Source: Gammaproteobacteria bacterium
GTDB lineage: Bacteria > Pseudomonadota > Gammaproteobacteria > Pseudomonadales > Pseudohongiellaceae
Reading direction: 5' to 3'
DNA: 6,853 nucleotides
Assembly (NCBI GenBank): GCA_002719575.1
Contig: PBHS01000019.1
Coordinates: forward strand, 34,335-41,187
Shown: in pieces, positions 1-6,393 of the stretch
Layout of the letters: each line of letters opens with the position of its first letter
Position numbering within the stretch: the first letter of the stretch is position 1
Notes under the pieces: generated by a model
What the model was told of the DNA's origin: nothing
Database searches by the model: none
The model's input: only the letters and a program-made list of their open reading frames with translations
Made by a program: the position numbers and the translations under genes

Positions 1-734
1 AGTCGAATCGCCTCCTCGTCCAGCCTCCAAACGAGATCTTCACTTAGGTTTCTGCGATCTTCAAAATCGAGGACGGGAAACAGCACTGGCAGACCTCGCG
101 CATCAGCGAAATCGGCGATCAAATCTATAATGTCGTTGTTGATATCAGAGCTCAAGAGGCTGCGGTTGCCGAACTCATCCTGAAGAGCAACCCATATCAG
201 CACACTAGGACGATTACTGTCCCATAGCGGTATCCGCGCATCAGTCAGCATTCGTTCAATCAACACGGATGAAAACTCAACTTCAATAAAACGCTGCTCA
301 TCGACTGTTGTACTCGCTGCCACCCGCTGACCCGGCGCGGGTGTCATTTCATCAAGCCTATTGGCAACTGACGGCTCAACCACTGTGCCACCTTGCGCTG
401 ACTGTAAACCAATACCCTCATACACCTGAGTCGGCGTTACCGCTTCGCTGAAATAGCGGATCGCTTCAACGTAAGTCTGCGCATTATCGAGCGCCTCCTG
501 TACCGCCGGATGACTCAGGTTTTTCTCCTCCCCTGTTGCCCTGACTAGTACAATCTCCAAAGCATTCCTGAAGGCTCGATTTCTTTCCGCATCGCTTTCG
601 TTGGCGACAGGAACACGCTCGCTGTAGATACCCGCAACCGGTAAACCATGAGCATGACCAAACAGCAGTAATGCGGGAAGCACCGGCAAACAAGTCATTA
701 AATATCGAAACTTAACGGTTAGCAGAAATTTCAT
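1..734 (-). CDS. DUF2066 domain-containing exported protein (partial, C-terminus outside window)
   Basis: My own reading of the minus strand gives 244 uninterrupted codons from ATG at 734-732 to the left edge, so the 3' end is missing. The protein opens with a basic N-terminus and a hydrophobic stretch (about residues 10-30, around LPVLPALLLFG) that looks like a signal peptide, implying a periplasmic or envelope location. The family hallmarks are RPSVLIWVA (175-183) and RGLPVLFPVLDFED (213-226), typical of DUF2066. Function is unknown. A second in-frame ATG at 698 would shorten the signal region; neither start has a strong ribosome site, and I chose 734 because it keeps the basic N-region. 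Residues about 101-148 form a polar segment that seems longer than in relatives I remember. A DUF2066 gene divergent from purM is a familiar arrangement in Pseudomonas-like genomes, which supports the call. Confidence 0.85.
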   Translation of the reverse strand, partial: MKFLLTVKFRYLMTCLPVLPALLLFGHAHGLPVAGIYSERVPVANESDAERNRAFRNALEIVLVRATGEEKNLSHPAVQEALDNAQTYVEAIRYFSEAVTPTQVYEGIGLQSAQGGTVVEPSVANRLDEMTPAPGQRVAASTTVDEQRFIEVEFSSVLIERMLTDARIPLWDSNRPSVLIWVALQDEFGNRSLLSSDINNDIIDLIADFADARGLPVLFPVLDFEDRRNLSEDLVWRLDEEAIR

Positions 735-802
735 CTTTCTAGTGTACTTTAAATTCTCTCTTTCGGTATTGGCGGCAAGAGTTCCAACCAGTATTTCTTG
801 AC

Positions 803-831
803 CTGACCACCCTCACGGTTCCTGATAGAAT
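803..831 (+). promoter_or_regulatory. Predicted sigma-70 promoter for purM-purN-DUF3108
   Basis: An extended -10 element, TGATAGAAT (823-831), matches TGnTATAAT at all but one base. A partial -35 box, CTGACC (803-808), lies 17 bp upstream. Transcription would start near 838, about 40 nt before the purM GTG. The elements are read from sequence; their activity is inferred. Confidence 0.45.
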
Positions 832-838
832 CCCTAGG

Positions 839-854
839 TTGCTTTCGCAAGCAG
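839..854 (+). promoter_or_regulatory. Small hairpin or operator-like palindrome in purM leader
   Basis: TGCTT (840-844) and AAGCA (849-853) pair around a TCGC loop, with a T-G wobble outside. It falls at the expected transcript start of purM. The GC-n4-CG layout faintly resembles LacI/PurR-type operators, but the flanking bases do not match the Escherichia coli PurR consensus. It could be a weak RNA hairpin, an operator or chance. Confidence 0.2.
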
Positions 855-878
855 AATATTTCCATTAAGGTCGAGATA

Positions 879-1946
879 GTGCCAAATAATCAAGAACCGA
901 AGACAAAAAGCCCGTCAACTGGCCCACTCAGCTATAAGGACGCCGGTGTTGACATTGATGCTGGCAATGCTCTTGTCGGCGCAATTAAATCCGTCACACA
1001 AAGCACCTCCCGACCCGAAGTGCTAACAGAGTTGGGCGGCTTCAGTGCATTGTGCGAATTACCGCGCAATTATCAAGAGCCAGTGTTGGTTGCAGCTACA
1101 GATGGCGTCGGCACAAAGCTTATGCTGGCGCAGCAACTGGCCAAACACGACACCATAGGCATTGATCTGGTGGCGATGTGCGTCAATGATTTGATTGTTT
1201 GCGGTGCCGAACCGTTGTTCTTTCTGGATTATTACGCGACAGGTGGCCTCGACGTTGGTGTGGCAAAGCAGGTCGTTACCGGCATCGGGGCAGGCTGCGC
1301 ATCGGCGGGCTGCGCTTTGATTGGCGGGGAGACCGCCGAGATGCCGGGTATGTATCAGCCCAAAGACTATGATCTTGCGGGCTTTGCAGTCGGAGTCGTT
1401 GAGAAATCAGGAATAATCGATCAGTCGAGCATCCGGGAAGGTGACGTTCTGATCGGCATTAACTCATCAGGACCCCACTCCAATGGATACTCGCTCGTAC
1501 GGAAGGTAATTGACCGCTCCGGAGCAAGCCTTTCGGAAAAGTTTGAAAACAGCACTCTCGGCGAAGTATTGCTTACACCTACCAAAATTTATGTCGCGCA
1601 AATTACAGAGCTTAAACACAAAGTCGAGATATCGGCGCTGGCACACATCACTGGAGGAGGAATCCTTGAGAATCTGCCGCGGGTTTTGCCTGAAAGCCTA
1701 GCCGCAATAGTTTATTCTGATTCGTGGAGTCGTCCCGCCATTTTCAAATGGCTCCAAGAAAAGGGGAATATTGAAGAGCGGGAAATGATGCGAACATTTA
1801 ATTGTGGCGTAGGCATGATTGCCGCGGTGCGTTCAGCCGAGGTACAGATCGCGCTAGATATCCTTAATTGTGAGTTTCAGTGCGCTCAGGTTATTGGAGA
1901 AATAATTCCACGAAATGTTAGGACTGAGGCTCTGCACCTCAGGTAG
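879..1946 (+). CDS. purM: Phosphoribosylformylglycinamidine cyclo-ligase (AIR synthetase)
   Basis: PurM catalyses ATP-dependent ring closure of FGAM to aminoimidazole ribonucleotide, step 5 of de novo purine synthesis, as a cytosolic homodimer. The 355-residue product matches family length (E. coli about 345), with a slightly longer N-terminus. Hallmarks in order are [14 protein letters not shown] (17-30), the nucleotide-binding DGVGTK (75-80), the long conserved run through CVNDL (101-105) and FFLDYYATG (114-122), [11 protein letters not shown] (149-159), [11 protein letters not shown] (196-206), AHITGGG (255-261) and TFNCGVGM (306-313). Nothing essential appears missing. The start is GTG at 879, with TAAGG at 866-870 spaced 8 nt upstream; no ATG precedes the conserved block. 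It is the first gene of the operon with purN, 48 bp away. Confidence 0.97.
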   Translation: MPNNQEPKTKSPSTGPLSYKDAGVDIDAGNALVGAIKSVTQSTSRPEVLTELGGFSALCELPRNYQEPVLVAATDGVGTKLMLAQQLAKHDTIGIDLVAMCVNDLIVCGAEPLFFLDYYATGGLDVGVAKQVVTGIGAGCASAGCALIGGETAEMPGMYQPKDYDLAGFAVGVVEKSGIIDQSSIREGDVLIGINSSGPHSNGYSLVRKVIDRSGASLSEKFENSTLGEVLLTPTKIYVAQITELKHKVEISALAHITGGGILENLPRVLPESLAAIVYSDSWSRPAIFKWLQEKGNIEEREMMRTFNCGVGMIAAVRSAEVQIALDILNCEFQCAQVIGEIIPRNVRTEALHLR

Positions 1947-1976
1947 TAGCATCATCGAAAATTCAGCAACTAAAAC

Positions 1977-1982
1977 AGGAGA
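1977..1982 (+). promoter_or_regulatory. Ribosome binding site for purN
   Basis: AGGAGA is a strong Shine-Dalgarno match, but it lies 12 nt before the ATG at 1995, longer than usual. No closer in-frame start exists, and the conserved VVVLISG strand begins only seven codons in, so the ATG at 1995 is kept. Confidence 0.6.
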
Positions 1983-1994
1983 TCAACATTCCCA

Positions 1995-2642
1995 ATGCAG
2001 GATCAGCGTTGCTGCGTCGTCGTGCTTATTTCTGGAGATGGCAAAAACCTCCAGGCCCTGATCGACGCAAGCTCACACTCTGGCTACATGATAAGCCATG
2101 TAATCTCGAACAACCCGGAAGCATTTGGTCTTGAACGTGCCAAACGATGCGGCATATCGAGCACCATTTTGAATCACAAAGACTTTGGAACACGCGAAGG
2201 GTTTGACAACGCGCTGCTCCAGGCAATCAACAGAAAAAAACCAGATCTGGTCGTCTTAGCTGGATTTATGCGTATTCTGGGGCCAGAAATAGTCAACAAC
2301 TTTACCGGCCGAATGCTGAACATTCACCCAAGTTTGTTGCCGAAGCATCCGGGGACCAATACTCACCAAAGAGCCCTCGATGCCGGCGATCATGAGCATG
2401 GCGCCTCCGTGCATTTTGTCACAGAGAAGCTTGATGGAGGACCTTTAATTGCTCAGGAAAGGATACCAATCAACGCCAATGAAGCCGCACAAGAACTCGG
2501 CGCCCGAGTGCTAATCAGGGAGCAGCAGCTTTACCCCAAAGTCGTCTCTTGGTTCGCGAGTGGCAGGCTATGCTTGCAGCAGAATCAGGCAATGATGGAT
2601 GGAGTCATGATACCTCGCGGAGGTCTGCAGTTCAGATCATGA
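1995..2642 (+). CDS. purN: Phosphoribosylglycinamide formyltransferase 1 (GAR transformylase)
   Basis: PurN transfers a formyl group from 10-formyltetrahydrofolate to glycinamide ribonucleotide, step 3 of de novo purine synthesis, in the cytosol. The 215-residue length fits the family (E. coli 212). The catalytic triad is intact: N109 and H111 in MLNIHPSLLPKHPG, and D147 in TEKLDGGP. The folate-site region VVLAGFMRIL (86-95) and the ASVHFVTEKLDGGP signature (137-150) are clear. The phosphate-binding loop reads SGDGKNLQ (13-20), with lysine at residue 17 where E. coli has serine (SGNGSNLQ). The gene ends in ATGA, overlapping the start of the DUF3108 gene, so coupled translation is likely. Confidence 0.96.
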   Translation: MQDQRCCVVVLISGDGKNLQALIDASSHSGYMISHVISNNPEAFGLERAKRCGISSTILNHKDFGTREGFDNALLQAINRKKPDLVVLAGFMRILGPEIVNNFTGRMLNIHPSLLPKHPGTNTHQRALDAGDHEHGASVHFVTEKLDGGPLIAQERIPINANEAAQELGARVLIREQQLYPKVVSWFASGRLCLQQNQAMMDGVMIPRGGLQFRS

Positions 2643-3373
2643 AGCGCGCAATCCTTTTGCTATTGCTACTGTTATCGAACGGCTCGCTCTCTGGCTTAGC
2701 CGCCGACACTCTTGAAGAATTTTCAGCCTTCTACACTGCGACTACCAACGGCATTCATGGCGCTGCAGAGAGACATTTGGTCAAACTGTCAGAAAACGAT
2801 TACCGACTCAACGTTTCTCTCGACGCCAAAATTGGCGGTTTTGAAATTGGTGAGCTTGAGCAAGCCAGCGTGTTCAGCTATGTCAATGACACCATTCGAC
2901 CTCTGTACTATAGCTATCAGGTTTCCGGCGTCAGCTCAGCTAATGAAACAGTCATTTTCGACTGGGATACCATGCTGGCTCTGAGCGCAAACGAAAAGCA
3001 ATCTTGGTCTGTGGCTATCAATAGGATTACGCTGGACGAGCTCAATTACCAACTCGCTTTGGCACTAGAGGTCTCCGACGCAAGTGAGGCCGTCTATATT
3101 TTTGAAACCTTAAATGGCAACGCATTGGATCAGATAAGCTTTAGGGTTTTGGGCGAAGAAGTTATCTCAACCCCGCTCGGTGATTTTCGGTGCGCGAAGC
3201 TACAACACAATCACGAGGCCAACGGCAATCGTTCTACGACAATCTGGCTTGCTCTCGATTGGTCTAACCTGCTGGCAAAAATTGAACAAACCAGCGCTTC
3301 TGGAATGGAAATAACGATGGAACTCACCAATGCGCTGGTGGCAAATCGACAGGTGTCCGGATTGACCAAATAG
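2639..3373 (+). CDS. DUF3108 domain-containing exported protein
   Basis: I place the start at ATG 2639, overlapping the purN stop, although the frame stays open upstream to 2549. This start puts a basic residue pair and a leucine run (MKRAILLLLLLLSNG) at the N-terminus, a textbook signal peptide with cleavage near residue 21 (SGLAA/DT). GGAGG at 2619-2623 is 15 nt away, so translational coupling to purN probably matters. The 245-residue protein has the DUF3108 pattern: FSAFYTATTNGI near the mature start, IRPLYYSYQVSG, VIFDWD, LDELNYQLALALE, VLGEEVISTPLGDF and a final TTIWLALDW block. The family is thought to form a beta-rich periplasmic domain; its function is unknown. Its place behind purN is conserved in Pseudomonas-like genomes. 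No membrane segment other than the signal is visible. Confidence 0.85.
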   Translation: MKRAILLLLLLLSNGSLSGLAADTLEEFSAFYTATTNGIHGAAERHLVKLSENDYRLNVSLDAKIGGFEIGELEQASVFSYVNDTIRPLYYSYQVSGVSSANETVIFDWDTMLALSANEKQSWSVAINRITLDELNYQLALALEVSDASEAVYIFETLNGNALDQISFRVLGEEVISTPLGDFRCAKLQHNHEANGNRSTTIWLALDWSNLLAKIEQTSASGMEITMELTNALVANRQVSGLTK

Positions 3374-3411
3374 TGAGAGAGACTTTCAGTCGAACAGCTT
3401 AAAGACGAATG

Positions 3412-4908
3412 CTATTCTTCAGACGAGTCTGGGTCCTGCGACACAGATTCAAGATCCTCCTGGTTCCGCTGCATCTGATACTTTCGCATTTTTTCCACGA
3501 GTGTGGTCCTTCGCATGTGTAAACGGTTCGCCGCTCGGGCCACGACACCACCACTGTCATCGAGCGCCTGACCAATCAGACTTCGTTCAAGATTGGCAAG
3601 ATATTCTTTGAGGTCAAGACCGTGCATTGGCAACAAGCTGTCTTGTTCACTCAAAGATGTTGTGTCAGTTTGTGTAAGGCGATCGAGATCAAGATCAATC
3701 TCCGCGTTAAATTCTCTGATTTTTACTGATAAATCTTCCACACCTACAATATGGTGTGGATGTAAAATCGCCATCTGCTCGACAAGATTCGCGAGTTCCC
3801 TGACATTGCCCGGCCAGGGGTATCGCTGCAAGCAATTTATAGCGCCTGAATTAAAGCGCACCGACCCTCTCCCTTCTGACTCCATCATGGAAATAAGTTC
3901 GTTTAGCAGCAGCGGAACATCCTCGACACGTGATCGCAAGGGTGGCATCTCAATTGGGAATACATTAAGCCTAAAGTACAAATCCTGACGGAATTCGCCG
4001 GTTTCAATCATTTGCTCGAGATCTTTATGCGTGGCAGCTAGAATACGAGCATCTGTGTGAATCGTATTAGTTCCCCCGACACGCTCAAAACTTTTTTCCT
4101 GCAGCACTCTGAGAAGCTTCACCTGCATGCTGAGCGGCATGTCACCAATCTCATCGAGAAACAAGGTTCCTCCATCGGCCAATTCAAAGCGCCCGGCGCG
4201 AGAGGAAACCGCTCCTGTAAAGGCACCCTTTTCATGACCAAAGAGCTCACTCTCGAGAAGTTCCCTTGGGATCGCGCCACAATTGATCGGAACAAATGGT
4301 TTATCAGCTCGCGAAGAGTTAAGGTGAAGATTTCGTGCGACGACCTCTTTCCCGGTTCCGGACTCTCCTGTAATGAGAACACTGACCTCTTTAGCTGCCA
4401 CCTGCCCCATCATCCTCCGGACTCGCCCAATCTCAGCACTATTGCCTACTAGAGAGCGGAACATATTAAAATCACGAACATCCTCCAAGTCGCGGAGGCG
4501 ATTAAAATGATCATGGAAGAGTTTTGCTTTGTGGATAGCATTTAAAAGGAGTTGATGCGTAAGCTTGCTAGGCAGGATTTCCGTTATCTGGCCACGAATC
4601 TCCGCAGCGAGCTCAATTGAAGATTCGAGATCGCCCACTATAATGCAGGGCAAACCTGACTCCCACCCACATAGGGCACTAACAAGTTTATTCAGATTGG
4701 AATGAGGAAGCACGGCTAAAATTGCAGCGCTAAATTGCTGTGGGCGCAAAGAGCTTTCCGCCACTACTCGATGCCAATTCGAACTGCTGCCAGAGACCAC
4801 CGCTTCACCGATAAAATTCAGAATCGTCTGAAAGTCGTGACGTTCTTGCGCATCATCACAAATCAATAGAATTGCTGATTCTTGAAATGTGGTTTTCTCT
4901 GAATTCAT
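3412..4908 (-). CDS. fleQ: FleQ/FlrA-type sigma-54-dependent flagellar master regulator
   Basis: The product is a 498-residue enhancer-binding protein resembling Pseudomonas FleQ from end to end. Family role: it activates sigma-54 flagellar promoters and, in Pseudomonas, senses c-di-GMP to switch between motility and matrix genes. Residues 1-130 form a receiver-like domain (ILNFIGE at 29-35) that lacks the usual phospho-acceptor aspartate, as in FleQ. The AAA+ domain has Walker A GESGTGKE (181-188), the sigma-54-contacting GAFTGA (228-233) and Walker B LFLDEIGD (249-256). A Fis-type helix-turn-helix closes the protein (about 453-477, [18 protein letters not shown]). c-di-GMP contact residues R151 (MFRS) and R192-N193 are kept, but the ExxxR motif reads ELISM, so its arginine is M341. 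No clear ribosome site precedes ATG 4908. The gene converges on the DUF3108 gene with 38 bp between stops, and I saw no intrinsic terminator there. Confidence 0.93.
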   Translation of the reverse strand: MNSEKTTFQESAILLICDDAQERHDFQTILNFIGEAVVSGSSSNWHRVVAESSLRPQQFSAAILAVLPHSNLNKLVSALCGWESGLPCIIVGDLESSIELAAEIRGQITEILPSKLTHQLLLNAIHKAKLFHDHFNRLRDLEDVRDFNMFRSLVGNSAEIGRVRRMMGQVAAKEVSVLITGESGTGKEVVARNLHLNSSRADKPFVPINCGAIPRELLESELFGHEKGAFTGAVSSRAGRFELADGGTLFLDEIGDMPLSMQVKLLRVLQEKSFERVGGTNTIHTDARILAATHKDLEQMIETGEFRQDLYFRLNVFPIEMPPLRSRVEDVPLLLNELISMMESEGRGSVRFNSGAINCLQRYPWPGNVRELANLVEQMAILHPHHIVGVEDLSVKIREFNAEIDLDLDRLTQTDTTSLSEQDSLLPMHGLDLKEYLANLERSLIGQALDDSGGVVARAANRLHMRRTTLVEKMRKYQMQRNQEDLESVSQDPDSSEE

Positions 4909-5025
4909 GCGTCGTGATAAATTAAGTTAGGCTAAGAATCATTCAAAAAATCAATGAAGGCTATGTAGAATATAGCAAAACTTTAAAGCACTCGCAGGCC
5001 TTAAGCCCGGGCCAACATAAAATTT

Positions 5026-5043
5026 TTGGATAGAGCCATGCTC
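5026..5043 (+). promoter_or_regulatory. Candidate sigma-54 (RpoN) promoter facing flgM
   Basis: TTGG (-24 side, GG at 5028-5029) and ATGCT (-12 side, GC at 5040-5041) have the required GG-N10-GC spacing and resemble TTGGCACG-N4-TTGCA. The inner -24 bases do not match well. A FleQ-type activator of sigma-54 promoters is encoded next door, which raises plausibility, but the core alone occurs by chance every few hundred bases. Transcription would start near 5053, leaving a leader of about 165 nt. Confidence 0.35.
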
Positions 5044-5169
5044 CACTCCAGTTCGATTCCTGCTCCTTAAAGATATCCCTTTGCAAGACGCTATAAATAT
5101 GGCGGTAAAACGGACCCCAGCAATTTAAACATTGCATACGGGAAATCGGACAAGCAAAGCATGTCTCGC

Positions 5170-5190
5170 CGCTTGACAGTTGTCCAAGCG
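5170..5190. repeat. Inverted repeat upstream of flgM-like gene
   Basis: CGCTTGACA (5170-5178) pairs with TGTCCAAGCG (5181-5190) apart from a single bulged C at 5184, with a two-base centre. It lies 29 bp before the flgM start. It could be a regulator's operator or a hairpin in the leader. It contains a perfect TTGACA, but no sigma-70 -10 box follows at 16-18 bp; instead GCCGATGA (5197-5204), one base off the sigma-28 -10, lies downstream. Confidence 0.4.
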
Positions 5191-5219
5191 ACTACCGCCG
5201 ATGAGTCAGTATACGAGTA

Positions 5220-5522
5220 ATGACCGTGAAAAAGACAGGTACTGAAACACACATTATCAAGGAAACGACTCCAAGTTCGAGGCAATATGAAGAGGGGCAT
5301 TTTGGCCAGTTATCAGACTCGTTTGATCTTGACAGCGAAAGCCTCATGGACGTTTGGCCAAGGGCCGAACAAGAATTCAGTATTGATTCGGCAAAAATTG
5401 TTGAGGTGAATCGCAGAATTGTTTCGGGAGAGTACTCTGTAAGTGTTCGGCGCGTTGCCGAGAAACTGCTCGACCTGGAATCGCAATTGCGCGTCATGGA
5501 TGGTCAATCGCCCGAAAAGTAG
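5220..5522 (+). CDS. flgM: FlgM-like anti-sigma-28 factor
   Basis: FlgM binds and holds sigma-28 (FliA) inactive until the flagellar hook-basal body is finished, then is exported through the flagellum. This 100-residue protein has the usual size. Its C-terminal half (about 53-87) has the family pattern: a hydrophobic helix around IDSAKIVEVNRRI, then SGEYSVSVRRVAEKLLDLE, which closely resembles the sigma-binding helices of known FlgM proteins. The N-terminal half is polar, acidic and apparently disordered, as expected for an exported FlgM. A stop at 5202-5204 restricts the start to ATG 5220 or a little later; no strong ribosome site is visible. It is divergent from fleQ. The usual partners flgA and flgN are not recognisable. 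The call rests on the C-terminal motif and context, not on full-length identity. Confidence 0.72.
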   Translation: MTVKKTGTETHIIKETTPSSRQYEEGHFGQLSDSFDLDSESLMDVWPRAEQEFSIDSAKIVEVNRRIVSGEYSVSVRRVAEKLLDLESQLRVMDGQSPEK

Positions 5523-5831
5523 CATATCCAAGACCTTACCCGACCAAAACCAAACCCTCGAAAGCCTTCAGATAAGCGTTTGCATGAGCTTTTTGGAAGA
5601 CATGGGTTGTGCCCTGATATCAATGTGGCAGCCATACTTGGTCCATCAAAGACTGCCGAGCTCAGCACATTTAAACGATCTGGATAAAAATCTCAGCCGA
5701 TAGCTTGTGTTCACGAGCCTGTTGGTTTTTAATACTCGGCCGATAAATCTCCTCATAAGCAGCCCGTCACCTGCAATTTGCCCAAACAGTTGTGCAATGG
5801 TTAAAGAAGTGTCGGCTTATGGTTTCCAGTT
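5523..5831. other. Stretch without a convincing gene after flgM
   Basis: Frames here are open only in short pieces, and none has a believable start, ribosome site and composition. No FlgN-like coiled-coil sequence could be found in any forward frame, so flgN is absent rather than broken. No strong intrinsic terminator for flgM is visible. The clearest element is GCCGATAA at 5739-5746. Confidence 0.5.
5739..5746 (+). promoter_or_regulatory. Exact sigma-28 (FliA) -10 motif
   Basis: GCCGATAA is the full consensus -10 of sigma-28 promoters, 86 bp before the 75-aa gene. The matching -35 (TAAA about 15 bp upstream) is missing; the bases there are TGTT. It may be a degenerate sigma-28 promoter or chance. 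The adjacent FlgM-like gene makes it worth noting. Confidence 0.25.
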
Positions 5832-6059
5832 GTGAAAGCAGAAAATTTCTATATCTTAGCTACTGCTCCGAATGATCCGTCATTGCAAGTCAAAATCTCG
5901 GGTCCTTATCTCACTGAACAAGCCGCCTTTGCCGACCTTGAAGCGGCTATGGCGGAAGCAGCTGACATCGATCCAAGCTCAACGAAGTACAAATACACGA
6001 TCTCAAAAGTCGAAAGCCGAAAGCCCGGAGTCATCCAGCACATGGCCGCGCACGGCTGA
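5832..6059 (+). CDS. Small hypothetical protein (75 aa)
   Basis: I do not recognise this protein. It starts at GTG 5832, since a stop at 5802-5804 leaves no other usual start codon upstream, and the next methionine is residue 40. No ribosome site is evident, which weakens the start. The sequence looks like a real soluble alpha/beta domain: a strand (FYILATAP, 6-13), a strand-turn (VKISGPYLTEQ, 20-30), an alanine-rich acidic helix (about 31-46, AAFADLEAAMAEAADI), a strand (YKYTISKVES, 53-62) and a tail rich in His, Lys and Arg. The GPY-x-TEQAA turn into a helix resembles SPOR-type domains, but the protein is too short and too different to call one. There is no signal peptide or membrane segment. 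It lies between the flagellar regulator genes and prpB in the same direction. Confidence 0.55.
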   Translation: MKAENFYILATAPNDPSLQVKISGPYLTEQAAFADLEAAMAEAADIDPSSTKYKYTISKVESRKPGVIQHMAAHG

Positions 6060-6064
6060 TGGTT

Positions 6065-6090
6065 GAAGCCCGCCTTGTCGATGGGGTTTC
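6065..6090 (+). terminator. Weak terminator-like hairpin after 75-aa gene
   Basis: GAAGCCC (6065-6071) pairs with GGGTTTC (6084-6090), with one G-T wobble and a 12-nt loop, starting six bases after the stop codon. No run of T follows, so it may only be an mRNA 3' hairpin. Confidence 0.25.
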
Positions 6091-6211
6091 CGGCCTGAGA
6101 CGCGCGATCTACAGCTTGTGATTCCCATTCGCACCTCCCATCGGCAAATAATCAAGCGAACTCGGTAGAGTCTGGCAACACGTTATTGTGCGAGCCGAAT
6201 CTATTTTCGAT

Positions 6212-6257
6212 CGGCCCTCGAGCTCAATGGGCCGGGTCGATTGGTAACCGAATCGAC
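6212..6257. repeat. Two adjacent inverted repeats in the prpB leader
   Basis: The first hairpin pairs CGGCCC (6212-6217) with GGGCCG (6229-6234) across 11 nt. The second pairs GTCGATT (6236-6242) with AATCGAC (6251-6257) across GGTAACCG, whose GG and CC can extend it past a bulged G. They are one base apart and look like a compact two-stem RNA fold, or two protein sites. Confidence 0.4.
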
Positions 6258-6339
6258 TTCTAAGATTAAAGTCGTCTGCCCAAACAAACAGTAAGCCTGT
6301 GAAAGAAAAGGAAATAGTAAAAGTTGGTGGCGTAATCAA

Positions 6340-6356
6340 CCGATCGCTTCGATCGG
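6340..6356. repeat. Perfect 7-bp inverted repeat CCGATCG-CTT-CGATCGG
   Basis: Both arms match exactly around a three-base loop. No T-run follows, so it is not a classical terminator on the plus strand. It sits 23 bp before the GCGACAA palindrome and could be part of the same regulatory region. Confidence 0.45.
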
Positions 6357-6378
6357 ACCTGTGTGTCTATTGAGGTCT

Positions 6379-6393
6379 GCGACAACTTGTCGC
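6379..6393. promoter_or_regulatory. Candidate operator palindrome GCGACAA-C-TTGTCGC
   Basis: A perfect 7-bp inverted repeat has a single central base, the geometry expected of a dimeric repressor site such as those of GntR-family regulators. It lies 332 bp before prpB. GntR-type regulators control methylcitrate genes in several gammaproteobacteria, but none is encoded in this window, so assignment to one is inference. Confidence 0.35.

Larger units (their letters stand above)
4909..5219. other. Divergent intergenic region between fleQ and flgM-like gene
   Basis: This 311 bp stretch has no credible ORF. It should hold the promoters of both neighbours. I see a GG-N10-GC sigma-54-type site facing right (5026-5043), an AT-rich segment near 4920-4990 with a small hairpin (GCTAT 4960-4964 / ATAGC 4972-4976) on the fleQ side, a TATAAATA stretch at 5092-5099 without a good -35, and an inverted repeat at 5170-5190. 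No reliable sigma-70 promoter for fleQ could be assigned by eye. Confidence 0.6.

Noticed and set aside
839..854. PurR operator upstream of purM
   Set aside because: The centre and GC positions agree with a LacI-type site, but the A/T flanks are opposite to the PurR consensus, so it is kept only as a generic palindrome.
2549..2638. Longer DUF3108 start at 2549
   Set aside because: It would bury the signal peptide behind 30 residues that read out of frame through the purN 3' end.
3374..3411. Bidirectional terminator between the DUF3108 gene and fleQ
   Set aside because: Only a 4-bp GACT-TTC-AGTC stem exists and no T-run follows on either strand.
4994..5007. Minus-strand GG-N10-GC that could be a sigma-54 promoter for fleQ
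   Set aside because: Only the GG/GC core fits; the flanks (CGGGCTTA, CTGCG) do not match. One such core is expected by chance in a region of this size.
5041..5067. tRNA 3'-end look-alike (GTTCGATTCCTGCTCC)
   Set aside because: The T-loop motif is present, but the T stem does not pair, no acceptor or D arm matches upstream and there is no CCA. Chance resemblance or a very decayed fragment.
5443..5703. 86-codon plus-strand frame overlapping flgM, considered as a flgN remnant
   Set aside because: Its first third is an out-of-frame reading of flgM, the rest lacks FlgN's coiled-coil pattern, and it has no ribosome site.
5696..5703. Second sigma-28 -10 look-alike, GCCGATAG
   Set aside because: The nearest TAAA (5672-5675) is 20 bp away rather than about 15, and the last base differs.
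6109..6339. 76-codon minus-strand frame
   Set aside because: It starts at TTG without a ribosome site, covers palindromic DNA and has unlikely composition.
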